Assembly: GCA_937983075.1 (NCBI GenBank)
Contig: CALKAQ010000030.1
Span: 1 to 46,292, forward strand
Length of the DNA: 46,292 nucleotides
Direction of reading: 5' to 3'
DNA from: an uncultured bacterium
GTDB taxonomy: Bacteria; Bacillota; Limnochordia; DTU080; JAAYLA01
Position numbers and translations under genes: made by a program. How positions within the stretch are numbered: the stretch's first letter is position 1; each line of letters opens with the position of its first letter. Positions 15,597 through 24,272 of this stretch are shown piece after piece. The notes under the pieces were generated by a model. The model saw only the letters and a program-made list of their open reading frames with translations. It had not been told where the DNA came from and searched no databases.

Positions 15597-16328
15597 TTAC
15601 AAGCCGAGGCGGCCTTTCACTTGACCGATGTATTCCAGCGCTTCAATCAACGAAGCGTTGCCGAGCTCCATTTGCCGGTTGGCTTTTTCCAGATGGGCAG
15701 GCGACAAATCCTGCGTATATTCCTGTAACGCTTGAATGCCAGCGCGCTTTTGGTCGAGACTTTCATGCAGGCGGTCGAGCGCGTCGCGCAAAACGTACTG
15801 ATCGGCCAAATTGAGCTTCGCCGGAGGCACCACTTCGTGCAGCAGCAAATCGGCTTGCTTTAAATCTTGTGACAGCACACCAAAACGTACCCAAGCGGTA
15901 AATCGGTCAATCTCGCCTTTTTCCAAAGCCTCCATCACCCGTGCTACACCGGCCAGGGCTTTGTCCGCAGCTCGGTGGGCTGTCATCACTTGACGTTCCC
16001 ACAGGGGATAGGCCGCCTGCTGTTCGGGAAGCAAATCGGCGTTGGGCTCCACGGCGCCGGCGACACGCGGGACGACCTCGTCGTACATCTCTTCAGCGGT
16101 TGGCGGCAGAATGAAACGGCCTCGATCTTCCCCGACGGCGCGCAGGGGCGGAGGCAGTACGGTAAACAGAAGCAACACGCCGAGTGCAAACGGCACGAAC
16201 GAGCGCAAGGGCGTGGTGAGCCACCGCCGGTCAATGCGGCCCCGCAGGATGCCAACCAGTCCGGCGATGAGCAAAATGAGGCTGGTGATGAGCCCGAACG
16301 AGACGGCAAAGTCCAATTGAGTCCGCAA
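15597..16328 (-). CDS. Two-helix membrane protein with long helical extracytoplasmic or cytoplasmic tail
   Basis: A 243-residue protein of unknown family. Two membrane segments lie at about 10-28 and 43-60, separated by a basic loop (RGRIDRRWLTTPLR). The remaining 180 residues are strongly helical and charged, with the look of an antiparallel helical bundle (DLLPEQQAAYPLWERQV, KALAGVARVMEALEKGEIDR, ALDRLHESLDQKRAGIQALQ). The start is uncertain: GAGGAG abuts TTG 16328 and is 12 bases before TTG 16316, which would give 239 residues. No neighbour helps to assign function. Confidence 0.6.
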   Translation of the reverse strand: MRTQLDFAVSFGLITSLILLIAGLVGILRGRIDRRWLTTPLRSFVPFALGVLLLFTVLPPPLRAVGEDRGRFILPPTAEEMYDEVVPRVAGAVEPNADLLPEQQAAYPLWERQVMTAHRAADKALAGVARVMEALEKGEIDRFTAWVRFGVLSQDLKQADLLLHEVVPPAKLNLADQYVLRDALDRLHESLDQKRAGIQALQEYTQDLSPAHLEKANRQMELGNASLIEALEYIGQVKGRLGL

Positions 16329-16516
16329 CTCCTCGTCAGCAAGATGTTTGGCGTTTGCGTTTAGGTTGAACGACTTGGAGGCCGTTCAATCTTTTGATCG
16401 AGCGGAATTTTGTGGTCGCACATTTGCCGTGCCGCAGGGTGATGGCCTTTCGCCCCAGGGGGCGATGCGATACAATGGAACGGAACGTGTATTCTTGCAG
16501 TGCGGGAGGAAGAACC

Positions 16517-16909
16517 TTGAAAGTGATGGTTATTCATCATGGAGACGAGGCGGGCAAGGCATTGGTCGAGCGGGTGAAGCGCACGGGGGTTGAAGTGGTT
16601 GAGCAGGCCCCTCGGTGGCCGCAGTTCTTTCACGCTATACATATTCCGCCGACGCCGGGGGAATTTCGCCGCGACGACGCTGAAAAGCCTGAGATCGTCG
16701 TCGTCGAATGCTCAACCGATCCGAGCGTCGGCCGTGAGGTCGGCGGTTATATTGGTGAAACCGGCTTCACGCGGCACATTCCGGTGTATTTGGTCGATCA
16801 TCCCGAGGATGAGCTGTACAAGGCGAAACGCCGCGCGCCCAATGCCCATCTTGTCACGAGCAGTGAGCTTGAGAAAATCTTAAATGAAAAGGTCAACGCA
16901 GCGGATTAA
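16517..16909 (+). CDS. Receiver-like small protein (130 aa, unknown function)
   Basis: TTG 16517 follows GGGAGGAAGAACC, a good ribosome binding site, and gives 130 residues. The layout resembles a response-regulator receiver fold: a first strand (KVMVIHHGDEAG), a central strand at the phospho-acceptor place (KPEIVVVECSTDP) and a fourth strand plus helix (HIPVYLVDHPEDELYKAKR, then APNAHLVTSSEL). If so, the acceptor Asp would be replaced by Glu or Cys and the acidic pocket reduced, so it would be a pseudo-receiver. This is fold impression, not a family match. It lies between two minus-strand genes and has no output domain. Confidence 0.5.
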   Translation: MKVMVIHHGDEAGKALVERVKRTGVEVVEQAPRWPQFFHAIHIPPTPGEFRRDDAEKPEIVVVECSTDPSVGREVGGYIGETGFTRHIPVYLVDHPEDELYKAKRRAPNAHLVTSSELEKILNEKVNAAD

Positions 16910-16935
16910 ACACGTTTCCGCACGAATGGCATGGA

Positions 16936-17322
16936 TCAGCGCTGTGCCAGCTGCAGTACTCGTTCCCATATGGCTGCGTTCACGGGTACGATGGCAAGCC
17001 GAGGGTGCCGCAGCAGCTCCCAGGCGGCAAACTCGGGGTTTTGTTTGAGCTCCGCCAACGAGATGGGGCGACCGAGTCGCCCCCGCGCCGCTACGTCGAT
17101 GCGGGGCGGATCCGCATAAGGTGCCGTAAGCACTTCCGCTACACCGACAATGGCTTGTTCGCTTCCTGCATGAAAGATGAATGACAAGCTGCAAGGACCG
17201 AGCGCGTGCGCCAATCTTCGTGCCGCAGCACGGCTGATTTGCCACGGCCATGCGTCCGTTCTTTCCAAGTCATCGTAACTGAACATTTCCGGATTGGTTT
17301 TGAACAACCAATACGTCGCCAT
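16936..17322 (-). CDS. EVE-domain protein (PUA-like)
   Basis: The 128-residue protein starts MATYWLFKTNPEMFSYDDLE, the N-terminal hallmark of EVE domains (the W and the FS/YxDL block), and continues with a short PUA-like beta-barrel ending in LAIVPVNAAIWERVL. EVE domains bind modified nucleobases; stand-alone proteins are common and their role in Bacillota is unsettled, though EVE proteins are also found in modified-DNA restriction contexts. No restriction gene is near. Start ATG 17322 has AGGAGGG about eight bases upstream. The region I would expect for the binding pocket is shorter and more Ala/Arg-rich than usual. Confidence 0.7.
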   Translation of the reverse strand: MATYWLFKTNPEMFSYDDLERTDAWPWQISRAAARRLAHALGPCSLSFIFHAGSEQAIVGVAEVLTAPYADPPRIDVAARGRLGRPISLAELKQNPEFAAWELLRHPRLAIVPVNAAIWERVLQLAQR

Positions 17323-17373
17323 AGAACCGCCCTCCTGGTCGGTTTTAGCATGACTCGGGTGGGACGGCTTCAT

Positions 17374-17433
17374 GAAAAAAGCCGGGCCGAGCGTCGTCAT
17401 AGGAGAGAACAACGATGCTCGACCCGGCTTTGG
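17374..17433 (-). terminator. Rho-independent terminator of leuCD
   Basis: On the minus strand AAAGCCGGGTCGAGC (near 17433-17417) pairs with GCTCGGCCCGGCTTTTTTC (17392-17374) across a loop of about 24 bases, ending in a T run. It begins 14 bases after the leuD stop. Confidence 0.85.
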
Positions 17434-17446
17434 TTTGGTTTGCGGT

Positions 17447-18058
17447 TTACAGCAGATGAGCGTAAGGATCGGCTGCCCGCTTTTCTTCATAGGCTCGAAT
17501 GGCGTCTTCATGTTGCAGCGTGATGCCGATGTCATCGAGTCCTTGCAAGAGGCAGCTCTTGCGGTAAGGATCGATGTCGAAAGTGACTTCGAGACCGAGA
17601 TCATCCGTAATCTTCTGCTCTTCCAGATCGACCGTCAAGCGGTAGCCTTCGTTGGCTTCGACACGCTTGAACAATTCGTCGATGGTCTCTTCAGGGAGAA
17701 TGATCGGCAAAATCCCGTTCTTAAAGCAGTTGTTGTAGAAAATGTCGGCGAAGGAAGGCGCCAAAATGACCCGGAAACCGTAGTCGAGAAGCGCCCACGG
17801 TGCGTGCTCACGCGATGAACCCGAGCCGAAATTGTTTCGGGTCAAAAGAATGGATGCACCTTGGTACCGCGGATAATTGAGCACGAACTCCGGGTTGGGC
17901 TCCCCTTTGTCATCGAACCGCCAGTCGTAGAAGAGAAACTGGCCAAAGCCCGTGCGTTCAATGCGCTTGAGAAACTGCTTCGGAATGATTTGGTCCGTGT
18001 CGACGTTGACACGGTCAAGCGGGGCTACCAAACCGTTGTGCCGGACAAATGGTTCCAT
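17447..18058 (-). CDS. leuD: 3-isopropylmalate dehydratase small subunit
   Basis: The 203-residue protein has the aconitase swivel-domain motifs: PLDRVNVDTDQIIPKQFLK, then NNFGSGSSREHAPWAL (substrate-binding GSGSSREHA) and APSFADIFYNNCFKNGILP. With LeuC it isomerises 2-isopropylmalate to 3-isopropylmalate in leucine synthesis. I use ATG 18058, preceded by AAGGAGCGAG; the frame is open for 30 more codons without a better site. Length matches the family. It follows leuC by 98 bases; the gap contains a small stem (GCCCGGC-ACATG-GCCGGGC) that might tune the ratio of the two subunits. Confidence 0.96.
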   Translation of the reverse strand: MEPFVRHNGLVAPLDRVNVDTDQIIPKQFLKRIERTGFGQFLFYDWRFDDKGEPNPEFVLNYPRYQGASILLTRNNFGSGSSREHAPWALLDYGFRVILAPSFADIFYNNCFKNGILPIILPEETIDELFKRVEANEGYRLTVDLEEQKITDDLGLEVTFDIDPYRKSCLLQGLDDIGITLQHEDAIRAYEEKRAADPYAHLL

Positions 18059-18156
18059 AAAATACTCGCTCCTTGCGGCGGTGCCGTGCCCGGCCATGTG
18101 CCGGGCCACGGCAGCCGAATCTTGTGAAGCCTGCTCGGACACGTTCACCTAAAGCC

Positions 18157-19572
<1,416 letters not shown>

Positions 19573-19904
19573 CGTGATTCACCTCAGAAAAGTACACTCG
19601 CCCACACCGGCAGCCGGGAGGGCGGTCGAAAAAACGGAAGCGTAGATACACCGCAAGTTCAAATAGACTGGACGAACGGAATACCAATCGTCGCTGCGAC
19701 TACACCGCGCCGAGCAGGCAGATTCCAGAAAGCCTTCCTTATATTTTGCCAGGAAAAAGCGCTCAGTGCAAGCCCGATTTCGGGATGTTAAGTTAAGATT
19801 ACTACAACTGTAAGCTTTTTGGTAGTCCAAGGCCCATTACAGGGGACGCCAAATTTATCCCGCATACAAATAGGATCAGGCCAGTGAGGCTAGAATGATG
19901 GCTC
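19573..19904. other. Gene-free interval upstream of leuC (332 bp)
   Basis: No credible gene. A minus-strand promoter near 19743-19771 leaves a leader of about 160 bases before leuC. I searched it for a T-box (AGGGTGGNACCGCG) and for a leucine-rich leader peptide and saw neither. The right-hand 130 bases hold no motif that I can name. Confidence 0.5.
19743..19771 (-). promoter_or_regulatory. Possible leuCD promoter
   Basis: Minus strand TTGCAC (19766-19771), 17 bases, CAAAAT (19743-19748). The -35 matches five of six and the -10 four of six. The start point near 19736 implies an untranslated leader of about 160 bases. Confidence 0.4.
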
Positions 19905-21374
19905 TTGTTCTCGTGTGTCACGTCCGAAGATGCTAAGGGGGCGGTCCAAACGTCGTTTCTCAGTGTGAGTGCGACTGCGGCCACAACCTATTTTTTGTGG
20001 AGGTACTTTTTTCCTCGGCAGGCGCGCGGCGAATTCGACGCCATTCTCGATCTCCGGCAGCACGAACGCATCGTTGTCGTCGCTCCGCATTCCGATGACG
20101 AAGCGCTGGCAAGCGGCGGACTGATTCATCAGGCGGTGAAGGCGGGAAAACGGGTCGACGTCATCCTCATCACCAACGGAGACGGCTTTGCTCTCGCCAC
20201 GGGAAGGGCCTATCGCCGTCTGCGAGCATCGCCGCAGCGGTTCATTGAGTTTGGGCAAATTCGTCAGAAGGAATCGTTGCAGGCTTGCGCACAATTAGGA
20301 GTGCCTGAAAACCGGGTTTATGCGCTTGGCTATCCCGATCGTGGCATTCGGGCGATGTGGTACGATCACTGGGAGGAGGGCAACCCATACCAATCGCCGT
20401 TTACACGGGTCACGGCGGTTCCTTATCCGGCGGCGCTCCGCTTTGGCGCCCCGTATGCGGGCGAGTCGCTGGTCAAAGATCTCATGGCTTTATTCCGGCG
20501 CTTGCGTCCGACGCTCGTGGTCGGCCCGCATCTGAACGACGCGCATATTGACCATTGGAGCACGCACAATTTCGTTCGCTACGCGCTGGCCCTACTTGAA
20601 GAAGCTGGAGAGATGTCGCCGCTGTACCTGGGCTATTTGGTGCATCGGGGAAATTGGCCTGCGCCCAAAGGGCTTCACCGCAGCAAGCCGCTCGTGCCGC
20701 CGGCGTCGATGCTCCGAGGAGACTGGCGCTGGCTGTGGTACGGCTTGGAACCGGATACCATCGAGCGCAAGCATGAGGCGATTCTGCTGTACCGAACGCA
20801 AATCGCGATTTTGCGTCGGTACATGATAAGTTTCGTCCGTGTGAACGAAATTTTTTCACCGCACTCGGTTTCCGTGGTCCCCAACATCGGACGGATTCCC
20901 GAACCGACGGCATGGCCATATTCTAGAGGCCGCGTGCTGAATCCGGAGAAAGACACCGTCGTCAGGCGGCTGCAAGGGGCGGCGAACATTACGGGCCTTG
21001 ACGCCGTTGAGGCTGAAGGTCGGCTGCTCGTTCGGATTGACTTGCGCACCGCCGTAAGCCGGGAAGTGTTGTATCGTCTCTACGTTCGCGCCGTGCGTCC
21101 GCCAGGCTGGACGGACGAAGGTGTGGCTTGGCTGATGTGCTCGGCACGGGTACGCGGCAAAGGGACCATGCACAGCCGGGTGGAAAGCGTGCCGCAGGAC
21201 GTCGCGGGGCAAGGCGAAATCTCCGCTCATTACGCCGGAAATGCGGTCGTCTTCGCCATTCCGAAAACGATGCTCTATCCGCGTTCGGCCTTCATGATGG
21301 CGGCGGAAACCCGCTTGCGCGGCTTGCTGGCCGATGTAACCGGCTGGCAGGTGTTTCGCTGGAGCGACGGATGA
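19905..21374 (+). CDS. PIG-L family deacetylase, membrane-associated (start uncertain)
   Basis: A 489-residue protein from TTG 19905. The catalytic zinc motif appears as VVVAPHSDDEALASGG (P-H-x-D-D-E) and the second site as HLNDAHIDHWSTHNF (H-x2-D/H). PIG-L/LmbE enzymes remove N-acetyl groups from sugars such as GlcNAc-linked lipids or thiols. A hydrophobic stretch just before the domain (about residues 17-37) suggests a membrane anchor. The last 170 residues after the PIG-L domain are an extra beta-rich region. It is not the short BshB type of bacillithiol synthesis, so a wall or glycan substrate is more likely. No ribosome binding site clearly fixes the start; GTG 19964 is another option. 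Confidence 0.8.
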   Translation: MFSCVTSEDAKGAVQTSFLSVSATAATTYFLWRYFFPRQARGEFDAILDLRQHERIVVVAPHSDDEALASGGLIHQAVKAGKRVDVILITNGDGFALATGRAYRRLRASPQRFIEFGQIRQKESLQACAQLGVPENRVYALGYPDRGIRAMWYDHWEEGNPYQSPFTRVTAVPYPAALRFGAPYAGESLVKDLMALFRRLRPTLVVGPHLNDAHIDHWSTHNFVRYALALLEEAGEMSPLYLGYLVHRGNWPAPKGLHRSKPLVPPASMLRGDWRWLWYGLEPDTIERKHEAILLYRTQIAILRRYMISFVRVNEIFSPHSVSVVPNIGRIPEPTAWPYSRGRVLNPEKDTVVRRLQGAANITGLDAVEAEGRLLVRIDLRTAVSREVLYRLYVRAVRPPGWTDEGVAWLMCSARVRGKGTMHSRVESVPQDVAGQGEISAHYAGNAVVFAIPKTMLYPRSAFMMAAETRLRGLLADVTGWQVFRWSDG

Positions 21375-21447
21375 CAAAAAGGACCCACGATAAGGGAACG
21401 GGTGGCATGGCTGAACATGGCGGCATGGGGCGTCTCCACGGCATGTC

Positions 21448-21475
21448 TTGAAAAATCTCGTCGTAGCCGTATACT
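21448..21475 (+). promoter_or_regulatory. pdxS promoter
   Basis: TTGAAA (21448-21453), 16 bases, TATACT (21470-21475), about 45 bases before the pdxS ribosome binding site. Near-consensus sigma-A promoter. Confidence 0.6.
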
Positions 21476-21526
21476 GGAATGGTAAAGACCAAACTGTTAA
21501 GGCCACTTCTGGGAGGGCTTGAAAAT

Positions 21527-22417
21527 ATGGAGGAACGACAACTCGGGTCTTGGGCTGTGAAGCGTGGTTTGGCGGATGCGCTTACCGGCGGCGTGATTAT
21601 GGACGTCACCACCCCGGAGGAGGCAAAGATCGCCGAAGAAGCCGGTGCCATAGCGGTCATGGCTCTTGAGAAGGTGCCGGCGGACATCCGTGCAGCTGGC
21701 GGCGTGGCGCGCATGGCGGATCCAGCCATCATTCAAGCTATCCAAGAAGCGGTCAGCATTCCGGTGATGGCCAAGGTGCGTATCGGGCACTTCGTCGAGG
21801 CACAGGTGCTTGAAGAACTCGGGGTCGATTTTATCGACGAAAGCGAAGTGCTGACGCCGGCTGACGATGTTTACCACATCGACAAGCATGCTTTCAAAAC
21901 GCCGTTTGTTTGCGGCGCGCGCAATTTGGGCGAAGCGCTGCGGCGCATTGCCGAAGGGGCGGCCATGATCCGCACGAAAGGCGAACCGGGAACCGGTGAC
22001 ATTGTCGAGGCGGTGCGGCATCTGCGGACGGTCAACGAGGAAATTCGCTGGCTGCGCTCACTCGACCGGCAAGAGCTCGTGGTGGCAGCCAAGAAGCTCG
22101 GTGCTCCGCTGGAACTCGTGGTTGAAGTGGCCGAAAAAGGCAGGCTTCCGGTGCCCAATCTATCCGCAGGCGGTGTGGCGACTCCGGCAGACGCTGCGTT
22201 GATGCGGCAGCTGGGTGCGGATGGTGTGTTTGTCGGTTCCGGCATTTTCAAGTCCGAAAATCCAGCGGCACGTGCCAAAGCGATCGTCGAAGCGGTCAAG
22301 CATTACAACGATCCCAAGGTGATCGCGGAAGTTTCCCGCGGCTTGGGCGAAGCGATGACGGGCATCCAGTCGGAGAGCTTGCCGACGGAAGCGCGCATGG
22401 CTGTGCGAGGAGAATAG
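21527..22417 (+). CDS. pdxS: Pyridoxal 5'-phosphate synthase subunit PdxS
   Basis: The 296-residue TIM-barrel protein matches PdxS throughout: KRGLADALTGGVIMDVTTPE, ALEKVPADIRAAGGVARMAD, the ribose-phosphate-binding Lys in VMAKVRIGHFVEA, the second catalytic Lys in MIRTKGEPGTGDIVEAVRH, and the phosphate-binding GADGVFVGSGIFKS. It condenses ribose 5-phosphate, glyceraldehyde 3-phosphate and ammonia to PLP. PLP serves the decarboxylase and aminotransferase in this window. ATG 21527 follows GGGAGGG by ten bases. Its glutaminase partner pdxT, usually the next gene, is not here. Confidence 0.97.
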   Translation: MEERQLGSWAVKRGLADALTGGVIMDVTTPEEAKIAEEAGAIAVMALEKVPADIRAAGGVARMADPAIIQAIQEAVSIPVMAKVRIGHFVEAQVLEELGVDFIDESEVLTPADDVYHIDKHAFKTPFVCGARNLGEALRRIAEGAAMIRTKGEPGTGDIVEAVRHLRTVNEEIRWLRSLDRQELVVAAKKLGAPLELVVEVAEKGRLPVPNLSAGGVATPADAALMRQLGADGVFVGSGIFKSENPAARAKAIVEAVKHYNDPKVIAEVSRGLGEAMTGIQSESLPTEARMAVRGE

Positions 22418-22473
22418 GAAAACAGAACCTTTTCAGAGCAGCCATATCCGAGCGTAATGTACACCAACCTGGA

Positions 22474-22490
22474 TCACACTAAGAGTGTGA
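22474..22490. repeat. 7-bp perfect inverted repeat followed by a G-rich purine run
   Basis: TCACACT-AAG-AGTGTGA lies 57 bases after pdxS and is followed by an almost pure purine tract with two runs of six G (to 22512). It lacks a T tract, so it is not a standard terminator; it may be an operator for the small gene that follows. Confidence 0.35.
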
Positions 22491-22533
22491 GAAAGGGGGG
22501 TGGAGGGGGGAAGTCAATATCCCCCGCACAGAT

Positions 22534-22704
22534 ATGGTCATTGGCGTAGAACGTCTGCAAAAGGAATATCGTCGGCTCTGCGAGACGTTGAATCGGCCTG
22601 CGATCAGCCGCCAAAGCACTGCGTATCGCCGCATTGTACGACGCATGGAACGCTTGCAGGACCTTGTATGGCGCATTGAAACCCAATGGGAACGGCGGCC
22701 TTGA
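22534..22704 (+). CDS. Small basic helical protein (56 aa)
   Basis: Starting at ATG 22534, the 56-residue product (MVIGVERLQKEYRRLCETLN...) is predicted almost wholly helical and is rich in R, E, Q and L, with a heptad-like pattern in the second half (RRIVRRMERLQDLVWRIETQ). Codon choice resembles that of neighbouring genes. The nearest purine-rich site is 20 bases upstream, which is too far, so the start is weakly supported. Its stop codon is part of the -35 element of the SAM-riboswitch promoter (TTGACA 22701). Not recognised. Confidence 0.4.
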   Translation: MVIGVERLQKEYRRLCETLNRPAISRQSTAYRRIVRRMERLQDLVWRIETQWERRP

Positions 22705-22729
22705 CAGGATTTTGCGAGGGTAGTAAGAT
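22701..22729 (+). promoter_or_regulatory. Promoter of the SAM riboswitch-metX transcript
   Basis: TTGACA (22701-22706), 17 bases, TAAGAT (22724-22729): perfect -35 and acceptable -10. The expected start point near 22736 is about 30 bases before the riboswitch. Confidence 0.65.
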
Positions 22730-22766
22730 AAACGCAGTTTCGCCGTGATAACCGAATAAAAGCGCA

Positions 22767-22880
22767 TACTTATCGAGAGTGGTGGAGGGACTGGCCCGAT
22801 GAAACCCGGCAACCGGCAGCATGGAAGCTGCGTCCGGTGCCAACTCCTGCAAGGTGTTTCACCTTGAGAGATGAGATGGG
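22767..22880 (+). ncRNA. SAM-I (S-box) riboswitch
   Basis: The S-box core is clearly readable: TTATCGAGAGTGGTGGAGGG (P1 and internal loop), then GGCCCGATGAAACCCGGCAA (P2/P3 junction with kink-turn), ACCGGCAGC...GCTGCGTCCGGTGCCAA (P3 and conserved GGTGCCAA), TCCTGC (P4 start, with AAGGTGTTTCACCTT as its stem-loop) and GAGAGATGAGA closing P1. SAM binding should stabilise P1 and favour the downstream terminator, switching off metX when SAM is plentiful. Confidence 0.95.
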
Positions 22881-22913
22881 GCTAATTTTGTATACGCGTC
22901 GAGCGTGTCCGTA

Positions 22914-22940
22914 ACCCCTTCTTCGGAAGGGGTATTTTTA
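22914..22940 (+). terminator. Riboswitch-controlled terminator
   Basis: ACCCCTTC-TTCG-GAAGGGGT (22914-22933) followed by ATTTTTAT: an eight-pair stem with a stable TTCG tetraloop and a T tract, 34 bases after the riboswitch core. This is the expression platform of the S-box. Confidence 0.9.
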
Positions 22941-23066
22941 TAGGTTAAACCACAGGCTCGGCGAACGACTGCCTTTGTTATTGATGCCACGGTCGATCGA
23001 ATTCATCGAGGCCCAGCCGGTTCATGTCCGGATGGAAATCTAGTTTTTTACAGAGGAGGGAAGGTG

Positions 23067-24272
23067 GTGAGCCATACGATTCGTATTGCTCCTGGCCATG
23101 AGACTGCCTTCCGTCACTTCAAGCGGCGCCAAGAGCTGCAATTTGTTCACTTCTCTCGCGAGAACCCTCTTCGCCTTGACAGCGGAATTGAATTTGGCCC
23201 AATCACCGTCGCATTTGAGACCTACGGCAAACTCAATGCTGCAAAAGACAATGTCATTCTCGTTGAGCACGCTTTGACGGGCGATTCGCACTGTGCCCGG
23301 CACAGCCCGGACGATCCGCACAACGGTTGGTGGGACCCGTTGATCGGGCCTGGACGTGTGTTTGACACGGATCGCTACTACATCATATGCGCCAATACGT
23401 TTGGCGGCTGTCAAGGGACTACCGGACCTGCCAGCATCGATCCGCGTACCGGACAACCGTATGCCATGAATTTTCCCGTCTTTACGATTCGGGATATGGT
23501 CCGCCTGCAAAAGATGCTCTTGGACCATCTCGGCATCGAGCGCGTCTTTCTCGTCGTCGGTGGTTCCATGGGGGGAATGCAGGCGCTGCAGTGGTCCGTC
23601 GACTATCCCGACATGATGGACGGGGTGCTCGCCATCGCGACGCCCGGACGAGCGTCGCCCCAGTCGATTGCCTACAATGAAGTGGCACGCCAGGCCGTAA
23701 TGAACGACCCCAACTGGCGGCGGGGCAACTATTATTTCCACGATGAAGGTCCCGACCGAGGGCTCAGCATAGCACGGATGCTCGGCATGATTACCTTTCA
23801 AAGCGACGCGTCCATGCGGATGAAGTTCGACCGCCGCTTTATGAACGCCACGAAAGATGAGATGTTCGACTTCTCAACTCAATTTGAAGTCGAAAGCTAT
23901 CTGCACTACCAAGGCGACAAGTTGGTCAAACGCTTCGATGCGAATTCGTTTTTGTACTTGACGCGGGCGTTGGATCTTTTCGACTTGAGCTATGGCTACG
24001 AGTCGTACGAGGCGGCCATCGACCGGGTTAGCGCTTCGGTGCTGATTGTCGGCATCAGCTCGGATATTTTGTATCCGCCGTATCAGCAACAAGAGGTCGT
24101 CGAAATCATGCAGCGCCTCGGCAAAGACGTCCGTTACGCCGAACTCGACACGATTTACGGCCATGACGGCTTTCTCATCGAGTTCGAGAAACTCAGCCCG
24201 ATTTTCCGGCAATTCGTCCAGGAATTGGAGGCCTCCCGGGCGCGCACGAGCAGCTTTTATTCCACTTCGTAA
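23067..24272 (+). CDS. metX: Homoserine O-acyltransferase (MetX)
   Basis: A 401-residue alpha/beta-hydrolase-fold acyltransferase with the nucleophile elbow GGSMGGMQALQW, oxyanion block EHALTGDSH, and Asp and His of the triad in SSDILYPPYQQ and YGHDGFLIEF. It activates homoserine with acetyl-CoA (or succinyl-CoA; the acyl group cannot be safely told by eye) for methionine synthesis. GTG 23067 is seven bases after AGGAGG; GTG 23064 is nearly as good. Expression is governed by the SAM-I riboswitch upstream. Its last 16 bases overlap the 3' end of the convergent MFS gene. No metY or other met gene follows. Confidence 0.94.
   Translation: MSHTIRIAPGHETAFRHFKRRQELQFVHFSRENPLRLDSGIEFGPITVAFETYGKLNAAKDNVILVEHALTGDSHCARHSPDDPHNGWWDPLIGPGRVFDTDRYYIICANTFGGCQGTTGPASIDPRTGQPYAMNFPVFTIRDMVRLQKMLLDHLGIERVFLVVGGSMGGMQALQWSVDYPDMMDGVLAIATPGRASPQSIAYNEVARQAVMNDPNWRRGNYYFHDEGPDRGLSIARMLGMITFQSDASMRMKFDRRFMNATKDEMFDFSTQFEVESYLHYQGDKLVKRFDANSFLYLTRALDLFDLSYGYESYEAAIDRVSASVLIVGISSDILYPPYQQQEVVEIMQRLGKDVRYAELDTIYGHDGFLIEFEKLSPIFRQFVQELEASRARTSSFYSTS

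Noticed and set aside
16936..17322. EVE protein as part of a modified-DNA restriction system
   Set aside because: No McrBC, HNH, PLD or other nuclease gene is nearby; neighbours are leuD and a small receiver-like gene.
19573..19740. T-box or attenuator leader for leuCD
   Set aside because: The T-box sequence AGGGTGGNACCGCG is absent and no leucine-rich short peptide is present.
19894..19935. 13-codon frame starting ATGATG before the PIG-L gene as a leader peptide
   Set aside because: It has no regulatory residue bias or attenuator stem and overlaps the possible PIG-L start; probably chance.
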